Positions 57,301 through 64,000 of a stretch of DNA of 64,000 bases are shown here, in pieces (within the stretch, counting starts at the first letter, position 1; the number at the start of each line of letters is the position of its first letter). The stretch comes from Phoronis australis (taxonomy: Eukaryota > Phoronida > Phoronidae). The notes under the pieces are model-generated. The model was not told the origin of the DNA. It searched no databases and saw only the letters and a list, made by a program, of their open reading frames with translations. The stretch spans positions 1 through 64,000 of the forward strand of contig NMRA01000780.1 in assembly GCA_002633005.1 (NCBI GenBank). The letters run 5' to 3'. A program made the translations under genes and the position numbers.

Positions 57301-60300
57301 AACTTGCCGACTGTGGAGGTTTCAAAGTTTGGAAGATAAGACAAATCTTAAACTTAAGTCAAAAATGAACTTAAGTCAGTTTCTTTGAACTGGCCCCAGG
57401 TCCACAAATCATCATCTATCATTACCACCTGGTTTAAATGTAATAATTTGTGCTGGTGTATTACACGAGAATTGTCGTTTGTAGTAAATCAAGACAAAAA
57501 TCAAACCTGCTTCATACCAAACGTTCGTTTGTATTAGTACATGTATATACACAATGTATATACGTATGGCTTAGCGCAGCAAAATACTGCTCTAAGGACC
57601 ATGGTACGGCCTACACTCATTCGTTACTTCACATATTGTAAGACACTTGTCAAATTTTGCCTAATTTCTAAATTTCTAGCAGGTGTCATTATTATTGTTG
57701 TGCATGACTTTCAGGACTCCCGTGACAAAAGTGCTGTTATTGGACAGTGTTTGCAGAACTAGCAGGTCTTTCCTAGGAGCAGTCGACATTTAGGCCTACT
57801 GTGGTTACTTTGGCCTTATGCTAAGAACACACGCTCATGAAATTACACCTCGCAGCAGCGTGTTGAAGCTTTGGATGGGAATTTTGTAGCAAAGTTACCT
57901 ACCATCTTCTTTTCCATCTCCCATGTACGTGTAGCGACATCCATTCGCCTCCTTCCGCATCTCTTCCATTCGCCGGTTGATTTTACAGGCAGGGATGGAG
58001 TAATCATGGTAGTACTTTAGGTTTTGGTTTTTCTTGCATTTACCGTGAGGGGGCTCAATGTTAGTCATCTGTGGAGACGTAGAAATGAAATTCAGAACGA
58101 CACCTATTGGAGACATTCACAATTGCTAGTTTGAAATAGAAAAGTAGCTGAAGACACGTTACATTGCGCAAGCGTGTTTTTAGAAAAAGTTGCTTTATGT
58201 GGTTGATAGAAAATCCTACAGGAGTCTCAGGTTTATGACATGGGTAAAACTTCTTGCCCAAATTTCCAAGAGGTTTTGCCCATGTCATAAATCGGAGACA
58301 AGTGTAGGATTTTTCTCACATGAACCGTAAAAACGACTTTTTTCAGAAAAGCGCGATGTGTCTTAAACTTCCAACCACACGGCGCAACTTTTGTAAAAAC
58401 ACGCTTGGGCAATGTAAAGTAATTCAGTTACTTTTTGTTAATAGGTTTATTTAAGCTTAACAATTGTAAATTGCATTCAAATTTCGTAGCAAATATTCAA
58501 GTTAGATTCTAATAAATAGTCTTTGAAATTGCAATATTAAAACTTAAAAAAATATTGATAAATATCAGTCTGCAAGGCTTCCCCGCGCGTGAGCACTGAA
58601 TTGACCTTGAGACAGCACAGGTGGACAGCCTCGTCGCGTTTCTTGAGTTGGTATTCGTCTCCGTTTGAATGAACGTGGATATGGAATTCGTCGCCGAAGA
58701 TGGGCCCGTTTAAGAAGTTGTTTGCATGTCCTTCCGACAGGGAGTACGTACAGTTGCGTCAAACGATTTGTCAATCATAACCTTGTCACTTTCTTGGAAT
58801 TCCGGCATTGTTTGGTTGGCGCGCGTTTGGTTGTTTCAGTGTTTTGAAGATGATAAAATGTAAGGCGTACGGACTTCTACTTTGCACTACTTTGTGATTC
58901 GCCCATGTAATATCAAATTACTTACGTACTCGGTGTTATTAACCAGCCGTGTCGTAACACATTCCAGGTCATGTGAGAAAAAGTTTTAGACACGTCGAGT
59001 TCTTCGGCAAAAAGAATGTTTTTCCGGTTCATGTGAGAAAACAAACCCGGCAAGCAATGAAGTTTTCAAAAGGTTTTGCCCATGTCATAAACCTGAGATG
59101 AGTGTAGGATTCTCCATATATGTTATTAGGGGCGGAAATTTGAAACTGTATTGAGATGAAAGAATGTGTATTTGTTCTGGGTTTCAAAAATAGTGAATCT
59201 GATGATTTTTCCAGAAATTTTTCCTATAATTAATATTGAATATTAATCAAAGTGAATGACTCTCACGTTAGCTTCCCCAAGAACTAGATTCGCCACGATT
59301 TGTTTAAAAGTTGTTTTTATGAGTTTTCGAGTTAATCCCTCTTGTAAGTGTTATTTCGCAATTTTGAACCTGGCCACCCCCAAACAGTGATCGGTGATAA
59401 CTTCTGGTGGTTGTATGCTTCTAACAGGACTTGCCATGAAATTTTCATTTAAAAGTTTTTGGCCAGCTGACTTATGTGAACTGATACAATAGCCAGGGTT
59501 TCGACCACTATCTCGAATAATCACATCGAATATACAAGTTAGTTCACGGGCGTTTCTCTGGAGACGGGAACAAGACCTGAAAAACCAGTATTTTTCGCAA
59601 TAGCTCTAGAAGGTATCCCAAACTCTTACCCTTCGAATGACAATAGCTTCGGGAAAAGGTTACAGCTTGAAGTCATAAAGATGTGGACAAAACGGAATTG
59701 AGTCTAGAAAAAAAAAACTTAACGCATTTGCTCACTAACTTGGGAAGAGGCTTTGTCATCTTTGAACTTTCTTGACGTGTTTGAGTTTCCTGTAGTATTG
59801 CGCGATATCATTTCGTTTTCCAAAATTGCTCGCCGTTCTGTTAGAGAGCACGCGCGGCTCACGCAGCCACGGTAGTTCCACTAATACAGTAAGTGTTACC
59901 AATCAGTAGAGGGCAGACACAGGTTGAGAGTCTGGTCAACACCACCTGTCGGCGTTGTGCTAGTGTAGACCTAAACTTTTGGGACACCCTTTAGTAATGA
60001 TAAAACACCCGGATGTTCAATTTCAGTTCTTTCGTTGATATTTGCCCTCTGTCTCAGGTCGCTAGCGCATCAAGAAATGGCTGACCATTGTTAATCTCTA
60101 GTAATAGAGTGTCTTACCTTAGGCTCAATGCGGTTCCAGTGATTAGAAAATCTCTAGATCTTCCAGTCCGTGGTTGTTTCTTTAAAACGTCTAAACCACA
60201 TATTGTTGCTATACTTTCAAAGGGAGGGGTTAGGCTACTGGTTGAGCAGAGAGATGTTTGCTCAAACCAATCTATGCATAGGTTAGCTAAGACTAGCACA

Positions 60301-60936
60301 TTTCTGAACCCTGCACGCAAAACTGCTGTTGGAACTGAACGTAGGTAGCAAGAGCGATGAAACAACTGAAGATGGCAGAAGTTGGTGTAAAATTACCAAA
60401 CGTTTCAGAAACAATAACAACCCCCAAAGCAGTTACGTGTGTAGGAGCAAATGTGACTCGAGTTGTCTGACCAGCCACTCAGATTGATGAAAGCATCAGA
60501 GTTTGTCAAGATCGGATTTCATTATTAATCATACAGTCACGCGAGGTTCAACTGTCTTCGAATTCTTAACATTTCTAGTGGTGGAGACCCTTGAACTTTT
60601 TTACTTAACATCTGGAAACTGTATTGAATGACACAAGCTAAGATTGAAGATAGCCACATGAAGATGGCTTCGATGAAAACGTGTCACCACCCACGCCTCC
60701 TGACGGCGGTCTGATGGAAGCCAGCGATGTAAGAACTGAAGTAGTTTGACTCACTTGGATTATCTTGATAGCGGTAAACGCGTGCTTTCCAGGTGATACC
60801 GAAATACCGAAGTCCTCAACCATTGGAATTTCATGTTGGTCGTGGACGAGAAGTTTTATTCCGGCAGTGGTTTGTGGCCCGGGCATATACTCGTACTGCT
60901 CACAGTTCAAGGTGAGGCGAAGACCGTCCTTGGCCC
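39126..60936 (-). CDS. Gene B: paralogous DEG/ENaC channel subunit with the same giant insert (5' partial)
   Basis: Six exons on the minus strand: 60,936-60,755; 58,068-57,903; 53,702-53,646; 51,889-50,305; 49,098-49,007; 39,364-39,126. After the first split codon they close in frame over 2,319 nt (772 residues plus stop). Lengths and phases equal those of gene A exon by exon. The exons for TM1, the AHKKTDLI segment and the CKWQGENCS strand were not found up to 64,000 and should lie to the right. Orientation relative to gene A is head-to-tail, so a tandem duplication is the simplest origin. Introns are much longer than in gene A because they host transposons. Product and role are inferred as for gene A: a subunit of a trimeric Na+ channel in a cell membrane. 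Confidence 0.9.
39938..42890 (+). mobile_element. 2.7-kb repeat family, copy 2
   Basis: Homologous over its whole length to the minus strand of 12,903-10,203, from CCATAGGAAATGGGGGTGCC to TGCCTACGGGTCTG. Shared blocks include GCGAAGCTTTTGCGGAGC, GGGCCCAATGTTGGAATCGATTA and TACATTTTTGGGACAC. No intact coding frame. It preserves the empty insertion site (CACACGATGCACGTCATGG) for the MITE that interrupts copy 3. Confidence 0.65.
43528..46122 (+). mobile_element. 2.7-kb repeat family, copy 3 (5'-truncated, MITE-interrupted)
   Basis: Starts within the block corresponding to 40,590 of copy 2 and ends at CCTTCCTACGGGCCTGT. It is interrupted at 45,281-45,496 by a MITE. It lies 640 bp from copy 2 in the same orientation. 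Confidence 0.65.
45281..45496. mobile_element. CATGCGCGCA-ended MITE, copy a, with 5-bp target duplication
   Basis: Begins CATGCGCGCACCCAGG and ends GGTGCGCGCATG, flanked on both sides by CACGG. The interior has GGCTCGAATTT, TGGACTTTTGT and a CCCCCCGAG patch shared with the copies at 52,987 and 63,509. The uninterrupted site is visible in copy 2 of the host repeat. Confidence 0.8.
46755..48330 (+). pseudogene. Decayed transposon-type gene with CXC (tesmin/TSO1-like) cysteine domain
   Basis: A first open stretch (46,755-47,044) reads EFFYHKQCYRHFTDVTKIEK, then LSPQCIICYKSKC and KRKLENLSQF. A second (47,866-48,132) reads GIERFVRKLYGDSSSTVNK, a stop, SLPPNHDCFLLHAKRAKYQ, a second stop, then PVGNGW. 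A shifted frame (48,133-48,260) reads CKKSSTEMCSCLKSDMPC, YKLCDCRVCVNRC. From memory, this order of Cys-rich N-terminus, LPPxxDxxxxHxxRAxYQ, GHGW-like motif and CXC repeat is that of transposon-borne or highly repeated genes in many aquatic invertebrates. Stops and a frameshift mark it as dead. It is antisense within a gene B intron. Confidence 0.6.
49007..49098 (-). CDS. Gene B exon: pre-TM2 palm strand
   Basis: Encodes NNVIQVDVYLQDLSYEEI then KQQEAYDMVSLLG. The acceptor is AATTTCAG and the donor GTAAAG. Same 92-nt length as gene A. It is separated from the TM2 exon by a 9.6-kb intron filled with repeats. Confidence 0.95.
49099..50304 (-). other. Gene B intron downstream of the giant exon
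   Basis: 1.2 kb containing the tRNA-like element. An imperfect inverted phrase, CCCGAGTGGATTTTGG against GGTTGATAATTC...AAAATCCACAACTTCGAC, lies at about 49,895-49,976. Confidence 0.55.
49231..49306 (-). other. tRNA-like sequence (tRNA-derived SINE or pseudogene)
   Basis: Minus strand shows an A-box-like TGGTGTAGTGG and, 33 nt later, a B box GGTTCGAATC with CCCGGG ahead of it. A central TTGCAA resembles an anticodon loop, but the anticodon and acceptor stems do not pair well. It is therefore not a working tRNA. A second, weaker B-box-like GGTTCGAGTTCC sits at about 53,837. Confidence 0.45.
50305..51889 (-). CDS. Gene B giant exon: CPLPC palm strand plus about 490-residue knuckle insert
   Basis: A 1,585-nt open exon starting IKQENQKPNNDSDSCPLPC, then EPQVSLAQLTSSSEF, then the insert. 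Motifs shared with gene A include RRVEKGI, LENxVxxLN, EWSA-x-LLESEI, the short [VI]-x-SC cysteine site, [FS]-x-CPL-x-SLP, RESLRQPGNI, LHRQASG and YLDFRIQDL. Six N-glycosylation sequons are visible, of which LNETL and GNIS align with sequons in gene A. By eye the insert is roughly 40-50 percent identical between paralogues, clearly less than the 80-87 percent of the channel-core exons. The donor GTAAGT leaves a Gln codon split CA/G. No recognised domain and no internal stop. Confidence 0.92.
51890..53645 (-). other. Gene B intron upstream of the giant exon
   Basis: Contains, on the plus strand, an open frame of 103 codons (52,720-53,031) reading MIDEHKKLQELFLCN and MKEAIRNKCANPTINRE. Its last codons run into a MITE at 52,987. 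I do not recognise it; it may be a transposon fragment. The rest is unremarkable. Confidence 0.45.
52987..53215. mobile_element. CATGCGCGCA-ended MITE, copy b
   Basis: Same termini (CATGCGCGCACCCAGCC...CTGCGCATG) and interior words (GGCTCGAATTTCTGAC, GTGCGTCTGCGCC, AGACTTTTGT) as copies a and c. No exact target duplication is seen. Confidence 0.7.
53646..53702 (-). CDS. Gene B 57-nt microexon
   Basis: Encodes VKICPLSSLLELWKQKAKE with the split codons filled. The acceptor is GCTTTTCAG and the donor GTAAGT. Length and both phases equal the gene A microexon, and the ICPL..LL.LW..KA motif is shared. It places a cysteine just before the CPLPC palm strand. Confidence 0.85.
54971..55225 (+). pseudogene. 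THAP-type zinc finger (transposase N-terminal fragment)
   Basis: The frame reads ISLYCCASVPACPKAG, SLFRLPREPEMLRNWLAVV, then HLRVCGRHFVDSDFS and ends at TAA. It fits C-x5-C...C-x2-H with the conserved FxxP and W of THAP domains. No Met start follows the upstream TGA, though a TCTGCAG acceptor-like site precedes it. It therefore could be a second exon of a transposase or a broken copy. Confidence 0.6.
56850..57004. mobile_element. MITE with CCATGGGCG(A/G)CGCA inverted ends
   Basis: A 155-bp element with 14-bp termini CCATGGGCGACGCA and TGCGCCGCCCATGG. The interior is an internal duplication: GCGA-GCACCA...CCACTTTTTTCAGTGCT occurs twice. Nested in the THAP transposon. Confidence 0.65.
57143..57402. 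mobile_element. MITE inserted in the right repeat of the THAP transposon
   Basis: Interior ends are loosely inverse: AAAAATGACTTAGCTAAGACC against ACTTAAGTTCATTTTTGACTTAAG in reverse. AT-rich centre, no coding capacity. It interrupts the alignment of the two long inverted repeats, so it is younger than that transposon. Confidence 0.45.
57903..58068 (-). CDS. Gene B exon: Cys-rich thumb-entry segment
   Basis: Encodes MTNIEPPHGKCKKNQNLKYY, HDYSIPACKINRRMEE, then GCRYTYMGDGKED. The acceptor is TCCACAG and the donor GTAGGT in phase 1. Eleven of 55 residues differ from gene A by eye. Cysteine positions are kept. Confidence 0.92.
58157..58430. mobile_element. Fold-back MITE around TTTATGACATGGG
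   Basis: The left arm (ACATTGCGCAAGCGTGTTTTT ... TTTATGACATGGGTAAAACTTCTTG) and right arm are inverse copies around a spacer of about 9 nt. The right arm has about 50 extra bases. A partial second copy of the right-arm end (GGTTTTGCCCATGTCATAAACC) lies at about 59,070-59,115. Both are inside a gene B intron. Confidence 0.65.
58431..60754 (-). other. Remainder of a gene B intron
   Basis: At about 59,712-60,012 there is a partial, diverged fourth copy of the 3' part of the 2.7-kb repeat (CATTTGCTCACTAACTTGG, GTAGTATTGCGCGATATCAT, GGGACACCCT). Otherwise nothing is recognised. Confidence 0.5.
60755..60936 (-). CDS. Gene B exon: GLRLTLN / EYMPGP beta-ball strand
   Basis: Encodes AKDGLRLTLNCEQYEYMPG, AGIKLLVHDQHEIP, then DFGISVSPGKHAFTAIKIIQ. 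The acceptor is TATCTAG and the donor GTGAGT in phase 0. It is the right-most gene B exon in the window. The entry phase requires an upstream exon ending in phase 1, as in gene A, where that exon lies only 304 nt away. Here no equivalent is visible within 3 kb. Confidence 0.93.
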
Positions 60937-63900
60937 CTAGATAGGTATAAAACTCACAGTGTACATGTATACGATATAAACCGGGTTTCCAGATATTTTG
61001 GGGCACAAACAGTTAATTTATGTCCATTAATATCACAGTGATCCATGGGTATCACAATGCCAGGAAATGACCATCTGGATTGGACCGCTCTCGTACATGT
61101 AGGTGTTATCAGGGGGGGGATGAGAATGGCACTGAAAAATTGAACTAGATCAAATTCGAGCAAATGAAACTAGGAAAAGATGACACTCTCGAAACTCATA
61201 TTTACGGCTGATCTGAAATTTGTGTTAACGTCAGTTACTTTTTGTCCAACGTTTTGGAGCAAGTGATTTTGTGTAGCTAGATAAAAGCACGCTTTGTTGT
61301 GGCATTTTTAAAACGCCCGTATTTGCCATAACGAAATCATATGAGTAGCACGTGCCATACAAACCCGTGCAGTATAAAAACACAACACAGAACCACTGAG
61401 TCTTTGCGTGCGGCCAGCCCGTTTCATTAGGTTTTAGAACCGGTCCGCACGTTCTGAGAACGAGGTCATTAGAAACTCGAACCATTTAACGACTCGTTCT
61501 ACTTCTTAGACTTCGAAAGGAACCGCTGTAATCAAGATGACGTCATCGGGAGCACTGCTCTAAGGTGGTTTTGTGTGAAACAAACCAGTAACTGCAACCT
61601 GCGCGATATTTCACGGAAATAACGAACATTGTGAAATCGTGAATAATTCTAGTGACGTTTGGTATCGGAAATCGAATTCAGAGGGCAGTAAAACATTTTA
61701 TCCGTGAAAGTCTTTAAAAAACATTAAAGATCCTAGCTTTCGAGTCTTAATAGGAGCGGCTGTTTGCCATATAAGAAGACACATGACAAGAGGTGTTTTT
61801 AGACCAACCTGTTCAAAACTAGAAAGACGAGGTTCTTGAAGGCAGAAACGATGAACAATATGTACGAAAAGTCACAAACCATATCAGTGATAATCTCACG
61901 GTATGTTTGCCGATGTGCAATCTGAACTCAAAAACCGGGAGATCCAAAGAAATCCCAAGGATTTTGATTTTCACCCGCGGCGATCTTAACTCTCTCTTAG
62001 TTTCGTCGTCTCTGTTCCTTCTTGCTTGCACTTTGTAATTTTTAACAGGTTGGTATTAGAAAGGTTTTGCGCCATTCGTCTTCACGCCCGATGAATCCAG
62101 TCCCCATTATGCTCGAAAGCTGGAGGCTAATGTTTGAAGTCATGCCAGCAAGGAGACCAAATTTTTTTGAAACTGCTCATAGTAGTAATGTTACTTGTAA
62201 TAAGGCTCACCTAGAACTGAAAATTTGTTCACACTTTACCAGTGTTTCCATGAAAAGTAGACTCAACATTGGTTTCTAAAGTTGGAGATGATAAAAAAGT
62301 AAGTGATGATCCGTGCGAACCATGTTGGTACAATAACTGCGTTCTGAAGGGAGGGTATGTAGCACTCCTTCTTCCGGAGATGCTGTGAAAAATATTCTCA
62401 TATTATATTCAGCATGGTCTATATGTCATTGGTACTCGTCATGAATTAAAAAGAACGTGAAGTTGCTCTCAACCCTTTACCGAATTCCCGGATTTCAGAC
62501 ATATTTCAGTAAAGGATGACATACTTTCGGAGGTTCGTTCCGATATTCAACAAGTGTTTTTCAACGTATTTTTAATTACTAGCCTGGACAGTTGACTGTT
62601 TTGACAACCGGTTGTATAAAAACTATGGTTTCAGCGAAATGATAATGGTACGTGTAGATGTCAACACTCAACCATCGGATGAGTAGTGAAACTACAGCGT
62701 AATAGCACAAATAATACCAAGTTGTCAGGTGAACAAACACGTGTATTGAACATCTGAAAACATAAATATTCGAATACGTGTGTGACAATGTTGAAAATGG
62801 AGTTTTTGTACAAGATTTGTAAATTTGTAAAATTCAAGGACCGACGGTTCCTGATGGTTTGTTTAGTTTCGTAATTAAGTAATCAAATGGATTGGTTCCC
62901 CCTGGTCAGTGCCGTGAGAATGAATTAGTTTATGAAAACCGCACGTTTAGTGCATAGTCGTGTTACTTTGGTGCATGTATGAATAAGCGTATAAAAATTG
63001 TTAAGTCTATGCTGTTGGCTTGCACTCTCATTTTATAATACCATGCAGTTGTGATGTTCGCCTGCTATTGCGGTCTTTGTCAGATGTTTTATTTTGTGTG
63101 CGAGAATTTCTAAGGCTGTGTCGTGTAACCTGAAATGTATGGATGTTTTTTGGAAGAACACACTCCATTTTGAACATGTGGGGGCTGAGTGGGGTTCATA
63201 TCTTCGCGGCTGTTTTGAGCCTCTCAAGGAGTTCTGCCCACATGAATTACGAATGTAAAAGCTAGTTCGCAATACTAAGCACAATGTATGCGATGATAAA
63301 GCGTGATTTTACTTTTTAAAATCATCTCACACTGGATTAGGGAAACCTGTGTAATTATGCTCCAGGTTTCAAGTGTGCAGTGGCGGATCTAGGAATTTGA
63401 TTTAAGAATCTGTTGCAAGTAAACCCACTGTGCGGAAAATGTTTTAATGTGAAGCGTGCCTGTCAGTACCAAAACACCACATTTCTATCGTTGTCTTTTT
63501 AAGTATAACATGCGCGCACTCAGCCTAAAATGTAGGGGGGCTCGAATTTCTAGGTATGGGGAATTTTACTGAACAAATTCCACCAGGACTAAAAAAAGAA
63601 TGGGACCTACGAATTGTGCGTCTGCGCCGATTTCCTGTGTCCTTTGTAGACTTTTGTGACGTTAACTCGGACTTTTTTCACTGAGGTGGACCTTTTTACC
63701 CAATTTGCCATATTGGGGGCTCGTTGGAGCCCCCCGAGCCCAAACCTGGTTGCGCTCATGTATTGCCTTTTAACCCAGCCATCAAATCTTACCTAGCTTG
63801 TGTCATTCAAAAATGATGCCCGACCTATCTGGTCATGTGGTTTTGTTCTTTTCAGAGAGACTGCCGGGCTTAACTTCTGACGTGAAAACGTTTTGAACAA

Positions 63901-64000
63901 CAGCGAGACCAACAATAGAATGGACCTTCAGGGACCTGTTTTAAACGTTAGTTGAGGCCAAGTTTCTCTGTGACCAGATAGAATTTTTAAACAAACTAAA
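60937..64000. other. No exon recognised; presumed gene B intron
   Basis: The gene B exons for the CKWQGENCS strand, finger and TM1 are expected on this side but are not seen here. A hAT-like end (CAGTGGCGGATCTAGG) occurs at 63,378, and a MITE at 63,509. Confidence 0.5.
63509..63760. mobile_element. CATGCGCGCA-ended MITE, copy c
   Basis: Starts CATGCGCGCACTCAGCC and ends GGTTGCGCTCATG. The interior shares GGCTCGAATTTCT, GACTAAAAAAAGAATGGGACC-type words and AGCCCCCCGAG with copies a and b. The right terminus has degraded. Confidence 0.7.

Larger units (their letters stand above)
54535..57455 (+). mobile_element. THAP-domain DNA transposon with long terminal inverted repeats
   Basis: Long inverted repeats match by eye. 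The left segment around GCACGAACTTGCTGGCCAA and GGTGACCTCTGACCTCT (54,640-54,760) is mirrored at 57,025-57,145. Outer segments (TGGTGGTAAATGGTTTAGATGAT near 54,585) are mirrored near 57,430. The right repeat is split by a MITE (57,143-57,402). A THAP-like zinc finger lies just inside the left repeat. THAP domains plus long inverted repeats recall P-element-type transposases, but no catalytic region was recognised in the remaining 1.8 kb, so it is probably a deletion derivative. Confidence 0.55.

Noticed and set aside
1-64000. CRISPR arrays, bacterial operons or prophage
   Set aside because: No direct-repeat/spacer arrays or dense co-directional open frames. Everything points to an intron-containing animal genome.

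Overview
The window is eukaryotic (animal) genomic DNA: interrupted genes with GT-AG introns, microsatellites, many small inverted-repeat transposons, LINE remnants and two single-N scaffold joins (10,264 and 22,807). The abundance of the palindromic word TACATGTA/ACATGTAC, the DEG/ENaC channel genes and the transposon fossils suggest a marine invertebrate (cnidarian, cephalochordate, ambulacrarian or lophotrochozoan). I cannot name the species from sequence alone.

The core content is two paralogous genes for DEG/ENaC/ASIC-type sodium channel subunits, in tandem on the minus strand. Gene A (15,234-31,347) is covered from the first transmembrane segment to the stop codon. Its nine recognised exons join in frame to 2,775 nt, giving 924 residues plus stop. 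Gene B (39,126-60,936) is covered from the extracellular beta-strand exon to the stop, and its 5' exons lie beyond the right edge. Exon order, exon lengths and intron phases match between the two genes: 182, 166, 57, about 1,580 and 92 nt, then the terminal exon. Ordinary ASIC/ENaC subunits have only a short 'knuckle' between the Cys-Pro-x-Pro-Cys palm strand and the strand leading into TM2. Both genes here carry one giant exon (1,582/1,585 nt) at that point. It encodes about 490 extra extracellular residues, largely helical and coiled-coil-like, with several N-glycosylation sequons. This inserted domain, kept in both paralogues with an open frame and conserved motifs, is the strongest candidate for an undescribed system.

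Region by region: 1-15 kb has no convincing host gene but holds a LINE 3' end (about 8.0-8.57 kb), a 21-bp-periodic fold-back (9.53-9.87 kb) and a 2.7-kb repeat (10.2-12.9 kb). 15.2-31.3 kb is gene A, interrupted by an apparent assembly duplication: 19,509-22,806 is repeated as 22,808-27,705, starting exactly at the N, and the second copy carries an extra 1.6-kb LINE fragment. 31.4-39.1 kb is intergenic or 5' intronic DNA with microsatellites and a solo-LTR-like block. 39.1-61 kb is gene B, whose introns are swollen by two more copies of the 2.7-kb repeat, a decayed transposon gene with a tesmin-like CXC domain (46.7-48.3 kb), a small DNA transposon family with GC-rich terminal repeats, and a THAP-domain DNA transposon (54.5-57.45 kb). 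61-64 kb shows no exon.

Functionally, the two genes probably encode subunits of the same type of trimeric sodium channel. Known channels of this family open in response to protons, peptides or mechanical force transmitted through the extracellular domain. A large helical module at the knuckle could be a ligand-binding, tethering or force-bearing element, but that is inference.
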